Source of the DNA: Notospermus geniculatus
Lineage: Eukaryota > Nemertea > Pilidiophora > Heteronemertea > Lineidae
Length of the DNA stretch: 64,000 nucleotides
Assembly (NCBI GenBank): GCA_002633025.1
Contig: NMRB01000053.1
Span: 588,656 to 652,655, forward strand
Reading direction: 5' to 3'
Positions 1-12,200 of the stretch are shown piece after piece (positions within the stretch are counted from its first letter, which is position 1; each line of letters starts with the position of its first letter). The notes under the pieces are model-generated. The model had not been told where the DNA came from, did no database searches, and saw only the letters and a list, made by a program, of their open reading frames with translations. A program made the position numbers and the translations under genes.

Positions 1-975
1 ACGCCAAGCGTCGAGCAGTGGTTGTAGCAAGGATCTGGAAAAGCATAGATGTAATTTTAATTTCCATACACTATGGCCAGTTTCTTACAGCACAAATCAA
101 ACAATTTGCTGTCAACTGTGTGACCTACTTGACCTACTGGTACACCCGTATTTCTGGATATAATACCGACTCATTCAAAGCTAGTCATCCTTTGAACGGT
201 CTTTTCCATGATCGTGATGATAAACAGATAAAGAGATTCCATGGCCTAGTGGCACAGCACGCAAATGACAAATACAGAAGTTGTACCAACCTTCATGCCA
301 TCACTTGTGAAACGGACTGCATTGATATTCCTGGCAAGGCTTACAGTGGTGATCTGAGGAAGAAGATTAATGCAGTTTATGGACTGGTCATTGACTCATG
401 CAGATGCACACTGAGCTATTACTTGTCCCGCTATTATATTAGATATAGCCTTTGAAAGATACCAGTGAAAAATGTGCAACATCAGACCAGCACAACATGC
501 AGAGTAACTGAGAAAAACTCACTGCATAGCTTTGGATGAATTCATACTTTTTTGCTGAGTACAAGTTGACCTTTCCATCATAGGCCCCAGAGCAGAACAA
601 GTACCGATCCTGGAATACAAAAACAGATACAGGAAACACATAGGGTCGTATTTTAGAACGTTCCTTAACGTTAAGGTCGACCTTAAATCTATTGTAAAAC
701 CATCGACAACAATAGATTGAAGGTGGACCTTAATGTTAAGCAATGTTCTAAAATACGGCCCCTAGACAGAATTGGTGCTGTATTTGTTGATTTCATTGGT
801 CCAAATACTATTAGTTAGATCAGGCACAATGACCTTTCCTTTGTTTGGTGACACTTGCTGCTGACACTGATTTAGAATTACATGTAGGTCAGTCTGTTGA
901 CGATTTTACGAACCTTTGGATGAAAAGCCACACCCCGAACACTTCCTTGATGATATTTGAGAAATCGCACACTGC
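1..975 (-). CDS. WD40-repeat protein, three exons, partial
   Basis: Three exons are visible: about 914-975, 523-609 and 1-34, the last running off the window. The middle exon is bounded by a clear AG acceptor and a GTGAGT donor and encodes 29 residues containing FCSGAYDGKVNLYS, a classic WD-repeat strand pattern. The preceding exon ends with GSVRGVAFHPK, which reads directly into the DRYLFCSGAYDG of the next exon, so the two halves form one WD40 blade. Exon phases agree (phase 0 at both junctions). The exact acceptor of the first visible exon is uncertain, and another exon may lie at about 1150-1230. WD40 propellers are protein-interaction scaffolds, but I cannot assign this one to a named family from so little sequence. 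Confidence 0.6.
644..762. mobile_element. Short foldback MITE with 3-bp TAG target duplication
   Basis: A 119-bp hairpin-forming element lies in an intron of the WD40 gene. The left end carries CGTATTTTAGAACGTTC and the right end its near-complement GAACATTGCT/GTTCTAAAATACG. Inner arms with CTTAACGTTAAGG and CCTTAATGTTAAG continue the pairing. TAG flanks both sides (641-643 and 763-765), which fits a 3-bp target-site duplication. A relative with the same terminal words is at 45508-45625. It is non-autonomous, with no coding capacity seen. Confidence 0.6.
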
Positions 976-1262
976 CTTCTTGTTGCATGGTGAAGGGTGT
1001 GTGAAAAAAACTTCCAAGATTGTTTTTACTGTTCCATCATTGGAACAGAGATGAGTTCATGGTTCCATTAGAGCAGCCTGAACACAACTTGATACTGGTA
1101 GCAGTGACAAAGGTTTGGGATCTCATCACAACTTATAAAATTACCTGAAAAGATGCAACATAAGTCGACTGAAATATGGAACAGCTCATCCAAGTCAAGA
1201 TACCATTCACAGAACTTAAGATAACTGACCCTAAAGAATGAGATGTGCAAATGTGACCGCAT

Positions 1263-2493
1263 TTACGATAGACCTAGAAGTATATCGCATGATTGATAGG
1301 CCTACTATCGAATTGGCTATTCCTAGCCCTAATATTAAAAAGATAAAGCCTAGGCCTAGATATGAAATGCCAGGTAGGCCTAGGTGTTAGCTATAAACAT
1401 AGGCCTAGGCGTAACCATATTTTTGCCTCCATCCATCACATCCCATTGGCATTAGGCCTATATGACATACGCCAGGATATGGTAGGCCTACGCCATACGG
1501 CTAGGCCTAGGCCTAGGCATAGTAGAAAGCAAGCAAGTGACTGTGAGGAACACACCAGAGGCCTATGCATTTATGCCAGCAGTGAAAGGATGGCTGGCTA
1601 CATTCATCTGTGTGCCTCTACTGTGGCTTCTGTGGCTTCTGGTGGTCATGTGGTTGTGTTGTGTTTTGTTGTGGATTGACTGACAAAAAACGACCAAGAT
1701 ATTAATCAACAGTACTGCTGATGTATGTCTTTTTTTCATAAAAGAAATAACGCATACTCTAAATGCAAGTTAACACAATAATGGTGTTTATTTTTCTTGA
1801 ATTAGGGAGTGAATAAAGCGACTTTATAGAGCAGAAAACAGCTGATATTTTGAGGGGAGAATCAGCAGTGGGCTAAGCGCCACCTATGGAGCATTGTTGG
1901 CATCAAATCTAGGGAACAATCTGCGGACAATATTATGGTATTCAACTTGTTTCCCAGTGAAATATGTATCATCCGTAAAGATGACCCTTTATTAATTCTA
2001 AAATAGATTTAATAACAGGTGAAAACAGCAGTATTTAACAGTCTTTGCATAATATACGTGAAAATAAAACTGTAAACATTCTTTAGAATTTCTCTCTCAA
2101 AATGACACTTTCCAGGAAGTGATCCACGTGATCTGGTGATATGCCTCAGCACTCAAGAAAGTGAAAAACAACTGCAAAGTGAGCAGATCAAGAGTACAGA
2201 TTTGTGTTATTTCAGATCATTATTTAAAAATGATATGTTTAAACCGATATGGATGGGTTGTCATGTGCAAGTAATGAAATTCTAAGCCTGCCCGAGGTCA
2301 GGCTGTTGGTTTGGGTGTCCTAGAGTAGCCATGATTGATGGCCATGCAATGCATGCATGGTAGTGCATGCATGATAAAGGCTAGGCCTAGGCCTCTTGCT
2401 TAGTCTTGGGAGGTGGCGGCCTAGTGGGCTTGTTGTATGTGCACTCTGTATGACAGTACATCAGTCATCATGACAATGATAGAATGAGTGATG
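1263..2493. other. Intergenic stretch, AGGCCT-rich
   Basis: This is the divergent interval between the WD40 gene and the RCC1/RING-like gene. I see no convincing exon. It holds clusters of the palindromic word TAGGCCTA (about 1370-1520 and 2380-2395), which recur throughout the window and probably reflect a dispersed, genome-wide motif. The open frame at 1362-1679 is made largely of these words and is not a credible gene. Confidence 0.5.
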
Positions 2494-2970
2494 CCAGGGT
2501 AGGGCGGTTCATAAGAAGACCGGAATACACCGGAATCCGCCGGAATACACCGAAATACTGCCGAAAACACGATACAAAAGGTTTATTTTCACTCTTATGC
2601 TGTAGCTATGGTATGTATTAATGGATACGAGGCAGATACGGGCGAGATCAGCCTCAAAATCCACGCAGACAACTTCAGAAACATCGCATCAGGTGTTTTC
2701 GGCGGGCGGCCGGCGGTCGAGGTTATCCAACATGGCGGCGGTCGATCGCCGAAAACACCCGTCGGGCGATGTTTCTGTTAGAATGGGTCGGGTATTGAGA
2801 TTGATATTGTACATTTTTGCATTGGATTGATATGATGCATTGCCTCACTAATAATAATACTGAAAAGAAGCCTTTTAACCCTGTTTTCGGCGATATTTTG
2901 GTGTATTCCGGCGTATTTTGGCGTATTTCGGTGTATTCCGGTCTTCTTACGGACCCAGGGTAGGGCTGTT
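2494..2970. mobile_element. Foldback element flanked by a 16-bp direct repeat
   Basis: The left terminus (about 2512) carries AAGAAGACCGGAATACACC and the right terminus (about 2950) its reverse complement GGTGTATTCCGGTCTTCTT. Each arm repeats the word CGGAATACAC several times (consensus CCGG/AATACAC), as in foldback elements built of tandem subterminal repeats. An inner inverted pair (CATCGCATCAGGTGTTTTCGG and CCGAAAACACCCGTCGGGCGATG) lies at about 2682-2778. The element sits between direct copies of CCAGGGTAGGGCGGTT at 2494-2509 and 2955-2970 that differ at one base. These could be a long target-site duplication or part of the element. No coding capacity was seen. Confidence 0.65.
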
Positions 2971-3263
2971 GGAACAATTGTCAGAGGGCAACAAGAAGAT
3001 GGGATTGGCTGGGAGATGGTTGTGCCATTCCCATGATTATTAAGTCAGCTTTAAACCGTAGTTGTAGGCCCAATCACATGATCACGGATTGAAAGTGGGC
3101 CAATCAGCATGATCAGTAGACCTCGGTCTAACTTTCAATTAAGCCTAGGCCTTGTATAAGTTCATGACTTCGGTCAATCCCCTTAGTTGGCCCCACTTTT
3201 TGTGTTTCATGTTGGCAGTTGGGTTCATTTCTTTTCCAGGATTTCTGAGCAGTATGAATCAAA

Positions 3264-6200
3264 ATGAAGTTCCCCCTCTTTGAATTAGCCAAGGTGCTGT
3301 CATTCAAGTCAACGAAAAGTGGAGATAAGGCAGAAGGAAAAGTCATAAAGATTGTGAAATCAGCATGGTGTGAAGATGGGGATAAGAATCAGCTGGCTTT
3401 GGTGTTGTCCAATGGTGTGTATCCTACTAACCTGCTAACTCCATGATGTTCTCTTTGCGCACTTAGTGCTGTTAGTGCTTTTCACAATATGAAGAGCTAC
3501 TATCCACAGGGTGTTGACACAGTTTCCATTCTCTGTCTTAGGGTACTTGGTTTTGCGCTACAGCTTTGACCAACTGACCCCAGTACTGCGCCAGATCCCA
3601 TGGCCAAATAAGGATCCTATCCGAGGACTGTGCTATGATGCCAGGGGGACGTGGCTCCTATGTGTTACAAAGCATTCCAGTGTTTACATCCTACCTGCAC
3701 TTGCTCTTCTGGTGAGTTATAAATGGCATGATTTTCAAGCTCTGCTTCTGCGTGAATTACTGTAATTTGTTTTTCCATGTTGAAATTTAAACTTTTTTGA
3801 TTACAGGATCTAAGTGCTCAAATTGAGCAACTCTGGTCGTTAAATGATGCAACTGTCATCAACATATCAAAGAAATCTGGACCGCCCACATCTGTTGTTT
3901 GGTGGCAGACATTGGTGGGACAACATATAGCTATTGTTGGAACCCGGGTAAGTGAAGGTCATGAACACCTGGTTTGATATCCTGCCACATATTTATCGGT
4001 ACATTTGTTCCAAACATAAATGTTCCAGACATACTGGCCTTCAATTATACCTTCATTTTTCTCCACACTTCAGCTTGGGAAGGTGATGTTCATTGACCTC
4101 CTCTCGAAAGAAACAATCTTTGAGACAGAAATCAAGGCGTGTATCTCTCAACTGCAGTTGGTCAGGGATGATAGTCAGACAATGACTTACCTCCTGGTGA
4201 GTAAAAAGTGCAACTTGGCGACCATAATCTTTGCTAGTAGAGCTATGTTAATCTGTCTCTTTCCAAATGATTTTGGTCCATTTAAGTCACTAAACTGCCT
4301 GATTTTGGATTTGTTTCCCTTTGTAACCTTTCTCCATACTTACACCGTTTTAGGTTACTGGAAAGAGCAGTCATTACTGGAAGATACTACTTGAAAGAAA
4401 AGACCACCAACATTTCTGGAAGGGAGATGATGAGGATGAACTCCAGAGGCTTGGTTATCATCGAATTGATAGCTCCCACATGCCCATCAGCAGTATTCTT
4501 AACCAACTTTCAGGGCTCCCTGGTAGGTAACTTAAGCCTGGCGCAGATCGGCCTTGCGACTGGATGCAACTACCTGCAACAGTCGCTGTCGATGTGAGCG
4601 GACAGCGCACATCGATTGCGACTGGTCATTGCGGCAACAAGTGGCACAAACCAGTCTCAATCCGGAGCGCGCACATCGACACATGCAACTGAACTGAATG
4701 CTACACGGAAATTGTCGATGTCTTCCGAACGGACAACTCGTACTCGGGAGTCATGTGATAAACATTCAAAATGGCTGTGCACCTAGACTGGTTCCCGGTC
4801 CCAACATCGGAGCCAGTTGGGACTACGAACCAGTCTAATGTGCACCACAAACGAGGAAATTCATTGCCAGAGCGCGCACATCGACTGCGACTGAATGCAA
4901 CTAGATGCAATGGTCGGCAACGAGTAGAACATGTGCAACTGATTGCAACTACCTGCAACGGTCGGCAATAGCGTTGCCGGGCCGCTCAGATCGACCTGTT
5001 TGTGCAACTGATCAGTTGCAACTGTTTTCAGCCAGTCGCAACCATTGCCGGCAACGGCATTGCAGGTAGTTGCATCCAGTCGCAAGGTCGATCTGCGCCA
5101 GGCTTTACAGGCAATCTTATTTTCCAGTGGAACTTTCTGTCAAATGTATCAAAGCAGTTTGACATCCATGATGAAATACCTTCCATTGCCTTAGTTTCTC
5201 AGCAAAATCTGATTTGACACATTCTTGTTTTGCAGAGGACATGGTTGACCGGGAAGACTTCAGTCCTGTATGTTTCTTCCAGTTTCCTCTTTCAGTCCAT
5301 CTCCAGCCTCAGTATGCCAAAGGGAGACATTTTGTGACTGCTTACAACAGGGTCAAGAGGACATTTGAGGTATATTAAGTTGATAATGGATGGTAGGCTG
5401 GGTTGTTTTAAAAGATAATCACCCATATGTATGTTGTGAAAATTTCTGATATGGGCAGTAGCTGACATCATTTGACCACCTCGTCTATTTTTGATTGGTG
5501 CAGAGGTGTGCATGTATGGACGGACCTCTTAAGAAATTACTCTTCAGAAAGTAGAAGCATGTTTTTTTCAGGTGTATGATAGCAGCTTAGAGCATCGTCC
5601 TCTTTTCATCTACGAGATTCCCAAGCAGGCAGACAATGTCATTTTGACAGATAAACTCATTTTGTGTTCAATAAAACGAGATACAAAAGTCAAGTTGATG
5701 TTCATATCTAATCAGATGGCCGAGGCCAGTCCTGAGCAAAATCAGGTTAGTGAAGCACATGTACCGGTATTACAAATTTCTGATGTAGATTCATTTCAGA
5801 TTATAACCTTGTTGTTCCTCATCTTACATGAAACCTCAAAGTCAAAATTGTTTCATAATCTCCAATTGCAACAACACTTTGTTCTTGCCCTAACGTTGGA
5901 GTTTTATTCCAGGCTTTCAACATGGATGCTGTGATCCAAGACTTCAGACTCGCTGACTCCATTCTTGTTGACCTCCACAAGAGAGCGCTACCATTTTATT
6001 GGTTTGAGAGACAAGAGGAGAGAAATCAAAGCACAAGAAGTTGTGATAATATCCCCATTGGTATGCATACGGTGTTAGAGGGCTGCATCTTGGTGACAGA
6101 ACAGCAGGTTTACGAGTGCAGGCCAAGGTGAATGTCATCGAAAGCCTTACGGTACCTTCAGTTGGCCATTTGAAGTCAACTCTGTTCTTGACATAGTGCT

Positions 6201-9200
6201 ATATTTATGTGCCGAGGATCAAGGCTTTGCATCCTTAATCTCTATGCCAGAAACTTCGAGCTGAACTTCAGCAAAATTAAATGAAGAAATGACCGTGATA
6301 CTGGTACATTGTTATTTTCACCTTTGAAGGGTTTCTCCAGAGAGGTACTTCCTAAATCTCTGCCTCAACCAGTCTGACTTGTCACGCTCAGAACAGCTTG
6401 GCATCATGCTTGGTCTAGATATCAATGGTTTATATGAAGATTCAGCAAGGTTCAAAATGGAAGCAGGTGACTTCACTCAAGCCATGAGGCTCTACCAACT
6501 TTCAAAGGTAAAGCTATCCTTTCTGGATAGTCTCGTTCACTTTTTTTGTCCACCTGAATAGAATCGTGGTCACATCACATAGGGAGCTTCGTTGTTGCGG
6601 CTTGAGTTGCCAAATGCTTACCACTGATTGCTTTAATGAAAGGATAGATACAGCCATTCCTCATCAATTATTGATGTTGGCAGGTATTTTGAACTAAGCA
6701 TCAACTCAAGCATTCTCAATTTCACCATTTTCAGTGTCCACACAGAAAACGTGTTGCCATCATGGCCCAACATGGCCGCCTCACAGAGGTGACGATGTAC
6801 CTGCAACAGGTTCTCTACAACACGAATATCGACATGACAACAGCTGAGAATAAGTCATTGGCGAACATGGCACTGCATTGTTTTGCGTACATGATTGAGA
6901 AGAAAGAGGATGGTCCTGGAATGAAGCAAGCATTCAGGTACAAGTACATGTACATGTACTCACTGCTTTTCCATTAAAACTCAACCAAAGTCAGGAACGT
7001 TGGTGTCATCAGAAAGCGTGCCTCTCAAGTGGTGATTTTAGGACTCATGTGTTCTATATGGGATAAGCAAATCAGCACTCCAAAGCAACTTGTAAATGTA
7101 CCCCATGTGCTGATCTGAACAGGAAATAACTAAGTCTTCATATTTTCTTTCTTCTAATTTCAGAGATTTCTTACTCCACAACTTCTCCTACGATGAAAAA
7201 GTTGCCATTGAGTTGCTTTTAGATCACTTCATGACGGAACAACTTTTTGAACTGGCCCAGGTATGTTATGGCTACAACTTTTGGGTCATGTCATGAACCT
7301 TTCCACATTTCAAAACTCGGTCACAGGTGACTCCGCATGTTCACGTCGTGCAACTGTGACTGGTTGTAAAGGTGCCCACAATAATTGTGACGGAATAATC
7401 GTGTTGTGATGAGTTGCAAAGTGTGCAAACTAAACCACTTCTTCCAGGCACGTGGACCAGGTGTGATGATCGATGTGATGGAAGCCCTTATCAAGCGAGG
7501 ATTTATCAGTTTGTCCCAGCTGAATATTGAGTCACTCATTGCAAAGAAGATGGCAATGCCTCTCATTAGGATTGGTGGAGGTGAGAAACCAATGTTTTGT
7601 ACAGGTCTATTCCTCGTTGGCTGACCTGTCTGAAAGAGAACTATCATACCATGGCACTGCATTTGTCATCCGTCATTGACGTAGCCGTCGTGAACAAGGG
7701 TGGGGCGTTTCTTTACCACTTGGTTACTTAGAAATTGGTATGCAGTCAAAATAGGAACATGTTTTTCCATCGTATTCTCCAACTGTTCCAGGTAGTTTCC
7801 TACGCTGTATGGACCCAAATGATCTTGTAAAGTTCATGATCAACCAACCACAACTAGCGGCAGATTTCACAGACTCACTCAGCTGCCATCTTCCATCGTA
7901 CAATATTGCTACCCTGCTACAACTTGCCAAAGTCTTCGATCCGTCCAACTCCCTGGTACAGATGTATTTGCACAAAGCAGAATCCAGAGGAAGAAAAAGG
8001 TACTGTGGGTCCATCTCGGCTGTGAATCTAATTCTCTTCCACTTATATTGTATCCAGATACTAAGTATTTGTCATAGTTCTGCTTTGAGCGGATGATCAG
8101 TGTCCTCCTTCTTCAGAGACTCACTTCTTTGCAGGACATCAAGTGTATCTTCCCTGTCGTCTCTGAGCTCAGTAGTCAGTGAAGATGTTAACCTGGTTGG
8201 CCATGAGTCATGCAGCAGCAAGGCCAAGCATTTCATCCAGTTCTTCTTCGATGTCCTCCTCCAACTTCATGTGAAAAGGAAAACTTCTTCCCTTGATCCA
8301 AAATATGAAGAACAGCCTGCTCCAAAGGTGATTTTACATCACATGCAATGCCTCTTACGGATGCCAGGCTGTGACCCGTCGTGTGAGAACAGATAATGGC
8401 TCATTTTCAATTCCCTCGTAAAGCAAGCAACACACAGACTATCACTTCATTCCCAGTTGGATCATCATCTTATCCTTTTGCTTTTCTTGATCTGATAAGG
8501 CTTTTTCTTCGATTCCAGAAGCCTGCCCCATTAGTTTCTTACCGACGTGGTAAGACATATTCTCACTTGGTGCTACCAGTAGTGGTTGGATGCGGTCACA
8601 GCCATACAGCCCTTGTCAGGAATGGAGATCTTTACACATGGGGAAAGACGCAGGATGGAAGGTGGGCAATCTATCATTGGATCTTGAGGCTCCCTCTCTT
8701 CTTACATATTTCTTTTTCTGTGTATCTTGATGTTAAATCCCTACATCCATTTCAGGCTTGGCCATGGTCATATAGCATCTGAACACATCATGTACCCACC
8801 GGCAAGAGTTGAAACGCTACACATGCTACAAATTAAGGTTCTGTCTGTCTCATGTGGTGCTAAACATACAGTGGCTTTGACACAACAGGGGGTAAGTGTA
8901 GTTCATGTGTTTTCATTCCCTATAAAGTACCTGTCTTCCAACTCTTGGATAGGTACTGTAACTTAACCTGTAGTGAGGCTCATACTTCCAGAAATGAAGA
9001 GGGAGTCCTGTGGGTGTTCAGGGGCTTCAGATTTTTGGATATTTAACACCTTCAGTGCTGGACCACTGAAAGTAATAATAGGTGAACAACTCCAAACATC
9101 TTTTATTCAAGTGTAGCATATTGACGGAATGCTCCTTTTTCACATGCACGGCATGTCATTGCTGTATTTCCAGGTTTATGGCTGGGGTTCATCATACTAT

Positions 9201-12200
9201 GGACAGGTTGGTGTGGGTGATACTGTGACAAGAACCCAACCAATGCTCTTGGAGGCACTGACAAATGTCCCCATCATCAGCGTGGTGTGCGGTCAGTACC
9301 ACTCGCTCGCCCTGGCAGCCGACTCAAGGTTAGTGCTTCTGATGAGCAATCTGCCCTGTCGGGATTTCATGTTCATGCACAAAGACCAAGTTGTGCCTGG
9401 AGAAAATCTGAGCTGTCAAAGGTAGTCACCCTTTCTATCACATGAAGTGCAGATCAAATGGGGATTGAACTCGGATCTGCAGAAGTTATGGGTACTGATG
9501 ATGTTTCCGCTGCACCACTCCTGCCACCCTGGGGTGAATTACAGAAATAGCATACCGTACAGAGATACACATAGTCATGTGGCACACATTTCTTCTCTTC
9601 AGAGTGTACAGCTGGGGTTGGGGAGTATTTGGCCAACTCGGTCACAATTCAATAGAAGATTTTCCCACACCTACTGCAATCAAGGCACTTCATGGTATCA
9701 ACGTTATACAGGTTCAAGCAGGTTATGCGCACACACTGGTCCTGACAGCTAAAGTAAGTACAATCTGTTAAGCCGTGCAACTCTCTTGAGCTCTGTTGGA
9801 TAGTCTTCTATCCACCAATGTTACACTTTGTAACATACCTGTAGTTAGCCACTGAAGAGCCTTGATAACCTAGTGGTTACCATGTCGGCTCAAGGTCCCG
9901 GGTTCAAATCCCGGGCCATATGGGATTAATCATCCCTAGCTCTTCAGTCCTTCACATTGGACAGTTGGCTGTGATGCCTTGTATCTTTTGCCTAATGCAA
10001 GTCTAGTAGAAGATCCCATCCCAGTGAGGAACATGAGTACCCGGTAGCTTGAGATGGCCTCTTCCGTACTTACCAGGGCCAATAATGCTACGGCTTCGGC
10101 ACAAATACTGAAAATCAATATTTCTCTTTCACCTCAAGGGAGAGATCTACAGTTTTGGTAACAATTCATACGGGCAGCTTGGAGAAGGGAAGACGTTCAA
10201 AATCATGACACCAAAACGCCTCGATGCCCTCACTGAACCTGTGACCATGATTGCATCCAAATACTTCTGCAGTGTAAGTACTTTGATCACTTTTGGAACA
10301 AAATGGGCTGAAGACGTCTGGGACATTCTCACTGACTTCATTCTGTGATCTTGTCGACGTACACTTGCCAGTTGTATTACAATTGTATATTTCCAATAGA
10401 CACCAGCTGCCATCTCATTGTTTTGATTTCAGTTTGCATTGACGAACAGAAACCAGTTGTACACATTTGGCTGCCATCCACTACATGTCAAACAGAACAT
10501 GCAGCTCGCCAAAATCGACAGGCCAAAACATGAGCCAGATTTTTTCCTTCAGCCATATATCGTCAATATAGATGACATTGAAGGAAAAGTTGTCCAGGTA
10601 AGCTGGAACCCCATGTGTATTGGCTATGTCATATAAGATTACACGAGCAAAGTCTAAAGCATTTCACAACCCTTGGTTGTCAAGATGAAGCTGGGTTGTC
10701 ATCATTTCTTTGGGATATGTGTGTAAGTCCAGAATCTTCTGAACCGTGTATTGTTGACGTCATCTCCTAAGTGTAATTCCAACTGAGTTGTGCCGAAATA
10801 GTACGCCTTCTGCTGAGAACAACTCACGCCTTACTGTTATAATGACCGTGACTTTGTAATTCTGTCTCAAGATGTCGGCTGGGAGTACCCATGTTGCCGT
10901 GGTGACAGCTGAAGGTCAGGTCTACACTTGGGGCAAGAACTTTGACGGCCAGCTTGGACTCTCAACTACCAGAGAATATGTGAGTACAATTAAGGTCAAA
11001 GTGGCTCTTGAGAGATCTAATCTGAGATTGATTGCAAAATACTGTGATAGCTTACTGCCGCACTGTCATGAGGAGTGCTCACATGGCATTTAAGACTACA
11101 GAAACCCGATGCATTTTGTTGCGATGCATGTGCTCACGTTGAGGAGCACAGTGAAAGAAGACATCACAGCACCTGGACTATTAACCAATCTAATGGCATT
11201 CAGAGGTATGCGAACTATAGTATGTTTGAATCATCTGGAGCTCGATGGGCGTATGTCAATCAAACCCCTAGTAACCAGACAACAATGAACTTAGGGTTCA
11301 CTCTACAACGGTCCAACGCACATTGTTTTCTAACCAGCTGAACTTTGGTGCGAAATAGAACATGCAACTAGGCCTTGATTTGAAATTGAACGCAGGCACA
11401 TGCATGGGATTGGCTGGAAGTGTCCTGTCAATAAAACGCATTTCAATAGCCAGACTTCCAAGGTCTGCCTGACAACCATGGGTCCTCCCATCGAGCTCCA
11501 GATCATGTAAACGTACTATACTTCACTGCTGGACCAGGAATTGCTACACAAACAATGAAAATATGTGTGTTGTTCATCTCCTTTCAGCCCACACCAATGT
11601 GCGTTATGACCTTGAAAGACAATCCGATCAAACTGGTTTCTTGTGGCTGTAGTCATACGGTAGTGATGGACAAGGACGGCAATGTTTTCACTTTTGGAAG
11701 AAACGAATTTGCACAGGTGGGTATAAATTGATAGACAACCATACAATGTTTAGATTTATCAAGTATGAGCATATGGAGAGTCAAATCAAGGTTTATTTCA
11801 CTCCATGCCACCGGACTTTTATTGTTGTGTGCCTGATTCTAAACATAAGTTCACCTTACTCTTCTTTCTCAATACCAGCTGGGAATATCTGACCAGGCAG
11901 GACTTGAGAATATCCATAACGTCCACAACATGGGTTCACAGCTGAGTCCAAACAAGCTGACGTGGGTTCCTCCAACAATGAGCCTCATAAGTGACAAACC
12001 ACATCGCCGAGGCAGTGATGACTTTTGGGTAAGATTCACAGAGGAATCACCTCTACAGTCAAAACTCCAAGCTCCGCTTCGTTCTTGACTGTTCTGTCAT
12101 GTCATTCTAGCCATCATCTCATGGCACTACTTGGTCAGTAAGGCTTTCATAGCCCAGTGGTTATCACGTCCACCTAGCAAGCAGCAGGTCCCGGGTTTGA

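Noticed and set aside
18-455. 145-codon open frame on the plus strand
   Set aside because: It overlaps the WD40 gene intron and last visible exon on the other strand, has no recognisable domain and no splice or context support.
1362-1679. 105-codon plus-strand frame
   Set aside because: Mostly built from repeated AGGCCT words and simple CTGTGGCTT repeats, so likely chance.
9868-9915. tRNA gene
   Set aside because: A and B boxes are present, but the body is shared with the copy at 12141-12345 and no acceptor stem closes, so it is a SINE.
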